DNA of 11,375 nucleotides from Modestobacter sp. (GTDB lineage Bacteria > Actinomycetota > Actinomycetes > Mycobacteriales > Geodermatophilaceae). Position numbers and translations under genes: made by a program. A model generated the notes under the pieces. That model made no database searches and was not told where the DNA came from. It saw only the letters and a list, made by a program, of their open reading frames with translations. This document shows positions 1 through 5,668 of this stretch, piece after piece. The stretch spans positions 1 to 11,375 of the forward strand of contig JAOPUQ010000010.1 in assembly GCA_025963425.1 (NCBI GenBank), in the 5' to 3' direction. Position 1 is the stretch's first letter; the number at the start of each line of letters is the position of its first letter.

Positions 1-53
1 CGCAGCCAGCGGCGCCGGCGGACGGCAGCGGGAACGGTCGGGGCTGCGCTCAT
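1..53 (-). CDS. N-terminus of a gene truncated by the left window edge
   Basis: A leftward ATG at 51-53 opens a frame that stays open to the window edge, giving only 17 complete codons. The peptide reads MSAAPTVPAAV, then four arginines, then Trp-Leu. A basic patch running into hydrophobic residues is what one expects just before a signal peptide or first membrane helix. A G-rich stretch (GGGGG, two bases before the ATG) could be a weak ribosome site. The product cannot be identified from so little sequence. The start is plausible because codons are GC-ending and no other gene covers this stretch. Confidence 0.35.
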   Translation of the reverse strand, partial: MSAAPTVPAAVRRRRWL

Positions 54-216
54 GCCCCCAGGCTCGGGCGGTCGGGTGACGGCCGGGTGTCCGCTGCCCG
101 GCGCGGCCCTGACGGTCAGCCGAAGACCTCGGCCCGGCGTCAGCCGCCCAGCGAGCCGGCGAGATCCGCGGGGCCAGGGTGAGTTGCACGGTCACCACCT
201 CGACCTCGGCGGGCGC
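54..216. other. Intergenic stretch, no gene supported
   Basis: This stretch separates the YchJ-family stop from the truncated leftward start. No frame shows both a credible start and a consistently GC-ending third position. A short dyad, CTGAC-G-GTCAG, lies at 109-119. I see no clear promoter or terminator. Confidence 0.4.
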
Positions 217-603
217 TCAGGACAGCGACGTGCCGTCCAGGTAGAACCACCGGCCGCCCTCGCGGACGAACCGGCTGAGCTCGTGCTGGGCGCCGGCCAC
301 CCGGCCGACGCGGTGCTGCGCCCGGAACTCCACCGTGCCCTCGGCGGCCAGCAGCGAGCCACCGGAGGTGGACAGCACGTCCAGCCCCGTCCAGCGCACC
401 TCCGGGTCCAGGTCCAGCGTGTGCGGGCGGGTGGTCGGGTGCCAGGTCGCCAGCAGGTACCCGGCGTCGCCGACGGCGAAGGCGCTGTAGCGCGAGCGCA
501 TCAGCTGCTCGGCCGTTCCGGCGGTCGCCGTCCCGTCGTGCAGCCGGCCGCAGCACTCGGCGTAGGTCAGGCCGGTGCCGCAGGGGCAGCGTCGAGGGGG
601 CAC
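217..603 (-). CDS. YchJ-family (UPF0225) SEC-C motif protein
   Basis: This encodes a 128-residue cytoplasmic protein of the YchJ/UPF0225 family. The N-terminus has the SEC-C-type zinc-binding cysteine cluster: CPCGTG at residues 6-11 and CC at 17-18. The family signature AEQLMRSRYSAFAVGDAGYLL follows (residues 31-51), then the conserved TWHP at 53-56. The rest is the NTF2-like fold with VEFRAQHR near residues 91-98 and a C-terminal WFYLDG. GTG at 601-603 is chosen because the cysteine motif starts three codons later and no in-frame ATG lies nearby; the closest ATG upstream is out of frame. Length is normal for the short actinobacterial form. The molecular function of the family is unknown; SEC-C motifs bind zinc and occur in SecA-like and other proteins. 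The aminopeptidase lies 104 nt upstream on the same strand. Confidence 0.85.
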   Translation of the reverse strand: MPPRRCPCGTGLTYAECCGRLHDGTATAGTAEQLMRSRYSAFAVGDAGYLLATWHPTTRPHTLDLDPEVRWTGLDVLSTSGGSLLAAEGTVEFRAQHRVGRVAGAQHELSRFVREGGRWFYLDGTSLS

Positions 604-663
604 GGCGCCATCCTGCCGTCCGGTCAGCGCGGTGCCCGCGGGACCGGCCCGGTGGCAGCCGGA

Positions 664-693
664 TCGAGAGCCGGGGACTCGAGAGCCGGGGAC
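664..693. repeat. Perfect 15-bp tandem duplication
   Basis: TCGAGAGCCGGGGAC occurs twice in immediate succession (664-678 and 679-693) with no mismatch. It lies in the gap between the leftward aminopeptidase stop and the YchJ-family start. A tandem duplication of this size in a short spacer suggests replication slippage and a possible variable-number site. It does not form an obvious hairpin. Confidence 0.85.
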
Positions 694-707
694 ACGCCGG
701 CCCCTGA

Positions 708-1994
708 TCAGTCGCGCAGGCAGGCGCCCAGCGCGCCGACCATCAGCGGGACGTCGAGCGCCGACGCCAGCTCCCGGCACGAGTGCATGGCCAGCATCGG
801 CGCACCCACGTCGACGGTCGGGATGCCCAGCCGGGTCGCCGTCAGCGGCCCGATCGTGCTGCCGCAGGGCAGGTCCGCCCGGCTCACGAAGTACTGCACC
901 GGCACCCCGGCCTCGGCGCAGCGCTCGGCGAACCAGCCGCTCCCGAGCGCATCGGTGGCGTAGGCCTGGTTGGCGTTGAGCTTCAGCACCGGCCCCCCGC
1001 CCAGCTCCGGGGTGTGCGCCGGCTCGTGCCGGTCGGCCCGGGTGGGGTGGACGGCGTGCCCCAGGTCCGCCGACACCAGCACCGATCGGGCCACGGCCCG
1101 GTGCACCGCCTGCACGTCGCCGGGGTCGGTGACCGCCACCAGCCGGGTGATGACGTCGGCGAGGAAGCTGCCCCGCGCGCCCTGCATGGAGCCGCTGCCC
1201 ACCTCCTCGTGGTCGTTGCAGACCAGCACCTGCGTGCGCTCGCCCGCCGGCGCGGCCAGCAGCGCCGTCAGCCCGGAGTGGCAGCAGGCCAGGTCGTCCA
1301 GCCGGGGCGCGGCGATCCACGTGCCGTCCGCCCCTGCCCGGGCCGCCGGCTGGGTGTCGGCCAGCACCAGGTCGTGGCCGACCACGTCGTCCGCATCCAC
1401 GCCCGCCGCCGTGGCCAGCGCCTCGGCCAGGCCGGGCGTCGTCCCGAGGTCGCGGTCCCACACCGGCACCAGGTGCCGCTGCGGGTCCAGGGTCAGCCCC
1501 TCGCGCACGCTGCGGTCCAGGTGGATAGCCAGCGACGGCAGCCGCAGCGGGGCACCGGGCAGCCGGACCAGCGCCGTCCTCCCGCCGCGCAGCGCCACCC
1601 GGCCGGCCACGGTCAGCTCCCGGTCCAGCCAGGTGTGCAGCAGCGCGCCGCCGTAGGGCTCCACGCCCACCAGCCGGTACCCGGCCTGCCGGACGTCGTT
1701 GTGCGGCCGGACCTTGAACGTGGGGGAGTCGGTGTGCGCGCCCACCAGCCGCATCCCGGACGACGCCAGCGGCGCGCTGCCCACCCGGAAGGCGATCAGG
1801 CTGCCGCCCCGGCGGACGACGAAGTGCGCCGCACCCGGGGCCAGCTGCCACCGGTCGACCTCGGCCAGCTCGGTGAACCCGGCCGCGCCGAGCCGACGGG
1901 CGAGCTCGGCGACCGCGTGCGAGGGGGAGGGAGAGGCGTCGACGAAGGCCCGCAGGTCATCGCCGAGGGCGAGCTCGTCGGTCGGGGTCGGCAT
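708..1994 (-). CDS. apeB: M18 family aminopeptidase (aspartyl aminopeptidase type)
   Basis: This encodes a cytosolic zinc metallopeptidase of family M18, which removes N-terminal (often acidic) residues from peptides. The protein is 428 residues from the preferred start, the usual family length. Numbered from the further ATG at 2003 (431 residues), the metal and catalytic residues are all visible: His90 in GAHTDSPTFKVRP, Asp236 in APRLDD, Glu266-Glu267 in NDHEEVGS, Asp313 in SADLGHAVHP and His407 in MHSCRE. Two in-frame ATGs exist, at 2001-2003 and 1992-1994. GGGGAGG (2004-2010) abuts the first but sits 9 nt before the second, so translation more likely begins at 1994 (MPTPTDEL). The gene is divergent from the small acidic protein gene at 2060. 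Family assignment is very secure; substrate preference is inferred from the family. Confidence 0.93.
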   Translation of the reverse strand: MPTPTDELALGDDLRAFVDASPSPSHAVAELARRLGAAGFTELAEVDRWQLAPGAAHFVVRRGGSLIAFRVGSAPLASSGMRLVGAHTDSPTFKVRPHNDVRQAGYRLVGVEPYGGALLHTWLDRELTVAGRVALRGGRTALVRLPGAPLRLPSLAIHLDRSVREGLTLDPQRHLVPVWDRDLGTTPGLAEALATAAGVDADDVVGHDLVLADTQPAARAGADGTWIAAPRLDDLACCHSGLTALLAAPAGERTQVLVCNDHEEVGSGSMQGARGSFLADVITRLVAVTDPGDVQAVHRAVARSVLVSADLGHAVHPTRADRHEPAHTPELGGGPVLKLNANQAYATDALGSGWFAERCAEAGVPVQYFVSRADLPCGSTIGPLTATRLGIPTVDVGAPMLAMHSCRELASALDVPLMVGALGACLRD

Positions 1995-2046
1995 GCCCGC
2001 CATCCTCCCCGGCAGCGATGGTGGGTAACGGCCGGGTCGGCCCGGG

Positions 2047-2059
2047 TAGGGCGGGTCCC
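2047..2059 (+). promoter_or_regulatory. Putative -10 box for a leaderless transcript
   Basis: TAGGGC at 2047-2052 lies exactly 7 nt before the ATG at 2060. This is the spacing of actinobacterial TANNNT boxes that drive leaderless mRNAs, although the last base is C rather than T. No good Shine-Dalgarno sequence precedes this ATG, which supports leaderless initiation. Confidence 0.4.
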
Positions 2060-2326
2060 ATGCCGGATGACATCGACATCGAGCCCCAGGGCGACCACGA
2101 GTACCTGGTGATCCAGGCCAGCGAGCTGGAGGACGTGCGCACCTGGTTCCGGCTCACGCCCGAGGCGCTGGACGAGATCGGCAGTGACGACGAGGAGGAC
2201 GTCGTCCGCCGCACGGTGCAGTTCCTCCGCCGCCACCAGGACGTCGCCGACTTCCCCGACGTCATCGAGCTGGAGGACGTGATCGCCAGCTACGACGACT
2301 ACCTGCCGGCGATGATCGGGGACTGA
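2060..2326 (+). CDS. Small acidic protein of unknown function
   Basis: This encodes an 88-residue soluble protein rich in Asp and Glu, with clusters such as GSDDEEDVVRR (41-51) and PDVIELEDVIASYDD (66-80). There is no signal peptide, membrane segment or cysteine. The central FRLTPEALDEIG (30-41) followed by VVRRTVQFLRRHQ (48-60) looks helical. I do not recognise the family; the even GC-ending codon use indicates a real gene. ATG at 2060 is chosen over a GTG at 2018 because the intervening peptide is Gly/Arg-rich and overlaps promoter-like sequence. It is transcribed away from the M18 aminopeptidase and converges with the DUF488 gene, whose stop is 18 nt away. Function is not inferred. Confidence 0.75.
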   Translation: MPDDIDIEPQGDHEYLVIQASELEDVRTWFRLTPEALDEIGSDDEEDVVRRTVQFLRRHQDVADFPDVIELEDVIASYDDYLPAMIGD

Positions 2327-2344
2327 GCGGTCGGGGGAGGGCGC

Positions 2345-2884
2345 TCACCGAGCGGCGGGGACGGCGGGCCACCGCAGCCGGCCATCGGCCCCGAGGACCG
2401 CGCCCTCCGACGGCCGGTGCGGGGTCAGCCGGCCATCGGGCATCAGGTGGGAGACGGGCACCCCCCGGCCCAGCACCGCGACGTCGGCGATCAGGCGTCG
2501 GTGGCAGCGCCACCAGACGCTCTCGCTGCACATCAGGGCGACGGTCGCGTCTTCCGCGTCCGCCACCACCCGGTCGAGTGCGGCGCCGAACTCCGCCGTC
2601 CGCGTGTACGCCGCGTACGCGGCGAACTGGGCGACCGTCCACCAGCCGTCGGCCACCGGCTCCCCGGCCGGCAGCCGCCGACGGCCGCCCAGGCGTTCCT
2701 CCCACCGGTACCCGATCCCCGCTGCCGGCAGCCAGTCGGCGAGGGCCTCGCGGTGGACGTCGGGGTTGCGGCGGCTGCCCGGGAAGCGCCGCACATCGAC
2801 CAGGAGGTCCGTCACCGCCCCGGTCAGGCGGGTGGCGAGCCGGGCCCTCCCCTCCGGGCCGTGGCCGACCGTCAGCAGCGGCAT
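2345..2884 (-). CDS. DUF488 family protein
   Basis: This encodes a 179-residue cytoplasmic protein with the standard DUF488 motif order. TVGHG is at 5-9, DVRRFPGSRR at 30-39 and GIGYRWEERLGGRRR at 56-70. ALMCSES is at 117-122, followed by the conserved CHRRLIAD at 127-134 and VSHLMPDGR at 144-152. Conserved Arg, Cys and His residues suggest nucleotide or phosphate binding, but no reaction is established for the family. The start sits right before the family's N-terminal strand, and AGGAGG lies only 1 nt upstream of the ATG. That spacing is unusually tight, and a TAGGCA box 6 nt before the ATG could mean near-leaderless initiation instead. It converges with the acidic protein gene and is divergent from the lipoprotein gene. 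Confidence 0.88.
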   Translation of the reverse strand: MPLLTVGHGPEGRARLATRLTGAVTDLLVDVRRFPGSRRNPDVHREALADWLPAAGIGYRWEERLGGRRRLPAGEPVADGWWTVAQFAAYAAYTRTAEFGAALDRVVADAEDATVALMCSESVWWRCHRRLIADVAVLGRGVPVSHLMPDGRLTPHRPSEGAVLGADGRLRWPAVPAAR

Positions 2885-2978
2885 GCCTCCTGCCTACCCG
2901 ACGCCGCAGTCCCCCGATCGCGCGTCCGGGTGGATGACCGACTCGCGCTCGAGCGGCCGAGGAGACGATCATCGGGCC

Positions 2979-3386
2979 ATGGCGAGCGCGGGCAGCGGCT
3001 TCTCCGGCCGCGCTGCCCTGCTGCTGACCCTGGCCGCGGGGCTGGTCGCCACCGTGGCCGGCTGCTCGAGCGCGGACGAGCCCGAGGTCCGGGACATCGC
3101 GTCGTCCTTCGCCAGCAGTGGTCCGCAAGGGCGCTGCGACCTGCTGGCACCGGCCACGCTGACCAGCCTGGTGCAGGGGGGCGAGTCCTGTCCGGAGGCC
3201 GTCCAGCACCTCCCCGTGGGCAGCGGCGAGGTGGTGTCGGTGGAGGTGTGGGGCGTGGACGCCCAGGTGCACCTCACCGACGACACGCTCTTCCTCACCC
3301 GGGATGACACGGGGTGGCGGGTGAGCGCTGCGGCGTGCGCGCCCGCTGGGAAGGGTTCCTACCTGTGTCAGGTGGAGGCGTCATGA
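2979..3386 (+). CDS. Small secreted lipoprotein of unknown function
   Basis: This encodes a 135-residue predicted lipoprotein. Residues 11-28 form a hydrophobic signal segment, and the lipobox V-A-G-C places the lipidated cysteine at residue 29. The mature part has four more cysteines (53, 71, 120, 130), enough for two disulfides outside the membrane. CDLLAPATLTSL (53-64) followed by alternating hydrophobic strands resembles small NTF2-like lipoproteins, but this is only a resemblance. ATG at 2979 is chosen because it gives a compact signal peptide; GAGGAG lies 14 nt upstream, which is a little far, and an in-frame ATG at 2934 is a weaker alternative. Its last codons overlap the next ORF (ATGA at 3383-3386), so the three genes that follow each other here are probably co-translated. 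Confidence 0.8.
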   Translation: MASAGSGFSGRAALLLTLAAGLVATVAGCSSADEPEVRDIASSFASSGPQGRCDLLAPATLTSLVQGGESCPEAVQHLPVGSGEVVSVEVWGVDAQVHLTDDTLFLTRDDTGWRVSAAACAPAGKGSYLCQVEAS

Positions 3387-3475
3387 GAGGTGTCCAGGCC
3401 GTCTTCGTCGCCTATCTGGTGCTCATCGCCGCCGGGGTCGCGTACTGCGTCATCCTCGGGCTGCTCGGGCGGTGA
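3383..3475 (+). CDS. 30-residue single-span membrane peptide
   Basis: The sequence reads MRGVQAVFVAYLVLIAAG, then VAYCVILGLLGR. That is one hydrophobic helix (about residues 5-28) with Arg2 at the start and Arg30 at the end, the pattern of a bacterial small membrane protein. Its ATG overlaps the lipoprotein stop (ATGA), its TGA overlaps the next GTG start (GTGA), and GGAGG (3374-3378) lies 4 nt before the ATG. These features make it a real coupled cistron, although it is short enough to escape many annotation pipelines. The role is unknown; its position suggests it assembles with or regulates the DUF6766 membrane protein or the lipoprotein. Confidence 0.75.
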   Translation: MRGVQAVFVAYLVLIAAGVAYCVILGLLGR

Positions 3476-4155
3476 CCGCGGTGCGCAGCTTCCTGAAGGG
3501 CAACGGGCTGAGCCTGGGATTCGGCGCCCTGTTCCTGGCCACGCTCGTCGGTCAGGCGCTCGCGGGGGTGGCCGAGTTCAACGACCAGCGTGTGAGCGAG
3601 GGGCTGGCCGGGGTGTCCCTGGCCCGCTACGTCACCTCGTCGTCCTTCGCCGTCGACGTCATGGAGAACTGGCAGTCGGAGTACCTCCAGTTCTTCCTCT
3701 ACGTCTACGCGACGGTCTGGCTGGTCCAGCGCGGTTCGCCGGAGTCGAAGGAGCTTCACCGGGTCGGGACGGAGACCGACCAGGAGCAGCGGGTGCACGA
3801 GCACTCCGGCGAGGACTCACCGACCTGGGCGCGTACCGGTGGTCTGCGTACCGCGGTGTTCTCCCGGTCCCTGGGACTGCTGATGGGCGGCATCTTCCTG
3901 CTGACCTGGGCGGGGATGTCGGTGGCCGGCTGGTCGGCCTTCAACGCCGAGCAGCTCGCCGGCCACGAGGACCCGGTGTCCTGGCTGGGCTACCTCGCCC
4001 ACCCCGACTTCTGGAGCCGGACCTTCCAGAACTGGCAGTCCGAGATGCTCGCCGTCGGTTCGATGGCCATCTTCGCCGTCTACCTGCGCCAGCGTGGCTC
4101 ACCGGAGTCCAAGCCGGTCGGGGCGGCGCACGCCGACACCGGTCAGACCGGCTGA
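3472..4155 (+). CDS. DUF6766-type membrane protein with duplicated halves
   Basis: This encodes a 227-residue integral membrane protein with about four helices: near residues 10-28, 66-84, 139-160 and 186-204. It has two similar halves. NWQSEYLQFFLYV followed by LVQRGSPESK in the first half matches NWQSEMLAVGSMA followed by LRQRGSPESK in the second. Each is preceded by a helix leading into AEFNDQ or SAFNAEQ. The loop between halves (about 93-125) is hydrophilic. The GSPESK and NWQSE motifs match my memory of the DUF6766 family, whose function is unknown. GTG at 3472 is favoured by the 4-nt GTGA overlap with the preceding peptide stop. The stop codon lies inside a hairpin facing the convergent copper-protein gene. 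It is the last cistron of the lipoprotein operon. Confidence 0.82.
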   Translation: MTAVRSFLKGNGLSLGFGALFLATLVGQALAGVAEFNDQRVSEGLAGVSLARYVTSSSFAVDVMENWQSEYLQFFLYVYATVWLVQRGSPESKELHRVGTETDQEQRVHEHSGEDSPTWARTGGLRTAVFSRSLGLLMGGIFLLTWAGMSVAGWSAFNAEQLAGHEDPVSWLGYLAHPDFWSRTFQNWQSEMLAVGSMAIFAVYLRQRGSPESKPVGAAHADTGQTG

Positions 4156-4159
4156 CCGG
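4139..4159. terminator. Hairpin between convergent genes, possible bidirectional terminator
   Basis: CCGGTCAG (4139-4146) and CTGACCGG (4152-4159) are perfect 8-bp arms around a 5-nt loop. The hairpin includes the DUF6766 stop codon and ends 2 nt before the copper-protein stop. There is no T-tract, as is usual for actinobacterial terminators. The position between convergent genes favours a shared terminator, but it overlaps coding sequence. Confidence 0.45.
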
Positions 4160-4161
4160 AC

Positions 4162-4572
4162 TCAGCCGAGCGCGGCGAGGAGCGCCTGGCAGGCCTCCTC
4201 GCACCGGCGGCAGGACTCGCCGCAGATCCGGCAGTGCTCGTGCATGGAGGCATGCCGCGCGCACTCCTCGGCACAGACCCGGCAGGCCGCCGCACAGGCG
4301 GTCAGCGTGGCCCGGGTGAGGTCGGCGTTGGTGCCGGTGCGCCGGGAGACGACCCGGCCGGTCGCCGCGCAGAGGTCGGCGCAGTCGAGGTCCGTGCGGA
4401 TGCAGGTGGTCAGCTCGGCGACCATGTCCTCGCCCAGGCAGGCGTCGGCGCACGCCGTGCAGGCCTGGGCGCACTCCACACACGCCTCGATGCAGTTCTG
4501 CAGCACGGTCACGTCGACCCCGCCCAGGTCCTTCGGGTACGCCTGCAGCATCTGGCCCACCACGGTGGTCAT
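4162..4572 (-). CDS. Four-helix bundle copper-binding (Csp-type, DUF326) protein
   Basis: This encodes a 136-residue protein with 18 cysteines spaced along predicted helices: 27, 31, 34, 38, 41 and 45; 57, 64 and 68; 93, 97, 100 and 104; 114, 117, 121, 124 and 128. Histidines at 107, 111 and 113 and several methionines add ligands. This is the pattern of the copper storage protein family, in which a four-helix bundle lined inside with cysteines holds many Cu(I) ions. No signal peptide is present, so it resembles the cytosolic Csp3 branch. The ATG at 4572 is set by AGGAGGGA at 4578-4585; longer in-frame extensions are Arg/Ala-rich and lack a ribosome site. It is divergent from coxD, and its probable promoter overlaps the ACCGGTC repeat array. 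Copper storage or buffering is a family-based inference. Confidence 0.9.
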   Translation of the reverse strand: MTTVVGQMLQAYPKDLGGVDVTVLQNCIEACVECAQACTACADACLGEDMVAELTTCIRTDLDCADLCAATGRVVSRRTGTNADLTRATLTACAAACRVCAEECARHASMHEHCRICGESCRRCEEACQALLAALG

Positions 4573-4639
4573 GGCACTCCCTCCTCGACGTGACGCCACC
4601 GCCGGCCTGCTGGCCGCCCGGCTGCGCGCCGACGGCGCG

Positions 4640-4667
4640 GTCGTACCCGTCGACTGCCACCGGTCAA
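4640..4667 (-). promoter_or_regulatory. Probable promoter of the copper-binding protein gene
   Basis: On the minus strand, TTGACC (4662-4667) matches the -35 consensus at five of six bases. A 16-nt spacer separates it from TACGAC (4640-4645), a weak -10 that matches three of six. Transcription would start near 4633, giving a leader of about 60 nt that contains the ribosome site. Confidence 0.4.
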
Positions 4668-4682
4668 CCGGTCGACCGGTCC
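4659..4682. repeat. Three tandem ACCGGTC repeats, candidate operator
   Basis: ACCGGTCA, ACCGGTCG and ACCGGTCC follow one another with an 8-bp period. The second and third units create a perfect 14-bp palindrome, ACCGGTCGACCGGT (4667-4680); the first and second create a near-palindrome. The array covers the -35 element of the leftward copper gene and lies 65 nt before coxD. Regulator binding is inferred, and no regulator gene is adjacent. Confidence 0.55.
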
Positions 4683-4747
4683 GGGCCGCAACCGGGAATC
4701 GCGCCGTCCGGCGAGCGGCCCGCCGACGCCCGGCTCGCGCGGGTGGG

Positions 4748-5668
4748 ATGCTGCAGGGTGTGAGCGAGCCCACCCCGCCCTCCCGGCCGGCCCTTCCCGG
4801 TGATCCCGACGCGCTCGCCGCGGCCCTGGAGGCGACCGGGTACCTGCCCGACGAGGGCCTGGCGACGGCGGCCTACCTGGCGCTGGTCATGCACCGGCCG
4901 CTGTTCCTGGAGGGGGAGGCCGGCGTCGGCAAGACCGCGCTGGCCCGCGCGCTGGCCGAGGTCACCGCCCGGCCGCTCTACCGGCTGCAGTGCTACGAGG
5001 GCCTGGAGGCCAGCCAGGCGCTCTACGACTGGGACTTCGGCCGCCAGCTGCTGCACCTGCGCGCCGCCGAGGCCGCGCACGACGGGCACGGCACGGAGGA
5101 GCTCGAGGCCTCCCTCTACGACCGCCGATTCCTGCTGGCCCGCCCGCTGCTGCAGGCGCTGGAGGACTCCCCGTCGGTGCTGCTCGTCGACGAGGTGGAC
5201 CGGGCCGACGACGAGTTCGAGGCCTTCCTGCTCGAGGTGCTCAGCGACTTCACCATCTCCATCCCCGAGCTGGGCACGGTGCGCGCCGAGACCCCGCCGC
5301 TCGTCGTCCTCACCTCCAACCGCACCCGCGAGGTGCACGACGCCCTCAAGCGCCGCTGCCTCTACCACTGGCTGGAGCACCCGGACTTCGAGCGCGAGGT
5401 CGCCATCCTGCGCCGCCGGCTGCCCCAGGTGACCGAGCAGCTGGCCCGCCAGGTCGCCCGGGCGACAGCGCAGCTGCGCGGCCTGGACCTGCTCAAGCCC
5501 CCGGGCGTGGCCGAGGCGATGGACTGGGCGACGGCGCTGCACGCGCTGGGCGCCCGCGAGCTCGACCCGGACACCGCCGCGCGCACGCTGGGCGCGGTCC
5601 TGAAGTACCGCGAGGACACCGACCGGGTGCACGCCCTCGCCCGGGGAGCGCTGTTCGGTGGCGGCTGA
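4748..5668 (+). CDS. coxD: MoxR/CoxD-type AAA+ ATPase
   Basis: This encodes a 306-residue cytoplasmic AAA+ ATPase of the MoxR class. Walker A GEAGVGKT is at 56-63, Walker B VLLVDEVD at 144-151, sensor-1 LTSN at 188-191 and the arginine-rich RRCLYHW at 202-208. A helical lid region runs to the C-terminus. The following CoxE-type VWA gene and XdhC-type gene point to the CoxD role. In Oligotropha, CoxD is a membrane-associated chaperone needed to build the Mo-Cu-S site of CO dehydrogenase. The start is uncertain: ATG at 4748 and GTG at 4760 (VSEP) are both possible, with only weak purine-rich sequence before each. The 3' end overlaps coxE by 11 nt. Family is certain; the exact target enzyme is inferred because no dehydrogenase subunit is present here. 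Confidence 0.88.
   Translation: MLQGVSEPTPPSRPALPGDPDALAAALEATGYLPDEGLATAAYLALVMHRPLFLEGEAGVGKTALARALAEVTARPLYRLQCYEGLEASQALYDWDFGRQLLHLRAAEAAHDGHGTEELEASLYDRRFLLARPLLQALEDSPSVLLVDEVDRADDEFEAFLLEVLSDFTISIPELGTVRAETPPLVVLTSNRTREVHDALKRRCLYHWLEHPDFEREVAILRRRLPQVTEQLARQVARATAQLRGLDLLKPPGVAEAMDWATALHALGARELDPDTAARTLGAVLKYREDTDRVHALARGALFGGG

Noticed and set aside
140..216. Possible C-terminal gene fragment downstream of the YchJ-family gene
   Set aside because: Two leftward frames give peptide pieces such as VVTVQLTLAP and DLAGSLGG that might be joined by a frameshift, but the segment is too short and has no start or ribosome site.
783..2111. Long rightward open frame opposite the aminopeptidase
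   Set aside because: It is Gln/Arg/Gly/Pro-rich with no recognisable domain and mirrors the strongly coding opposite strand.
4659..4682. ACCGGTC repeats as a known copper-regulator (CsoR) site
   Set aside because: CsoR operators have G-tract-rich dyads that differ from this sequence, so I do not assign a regulator.
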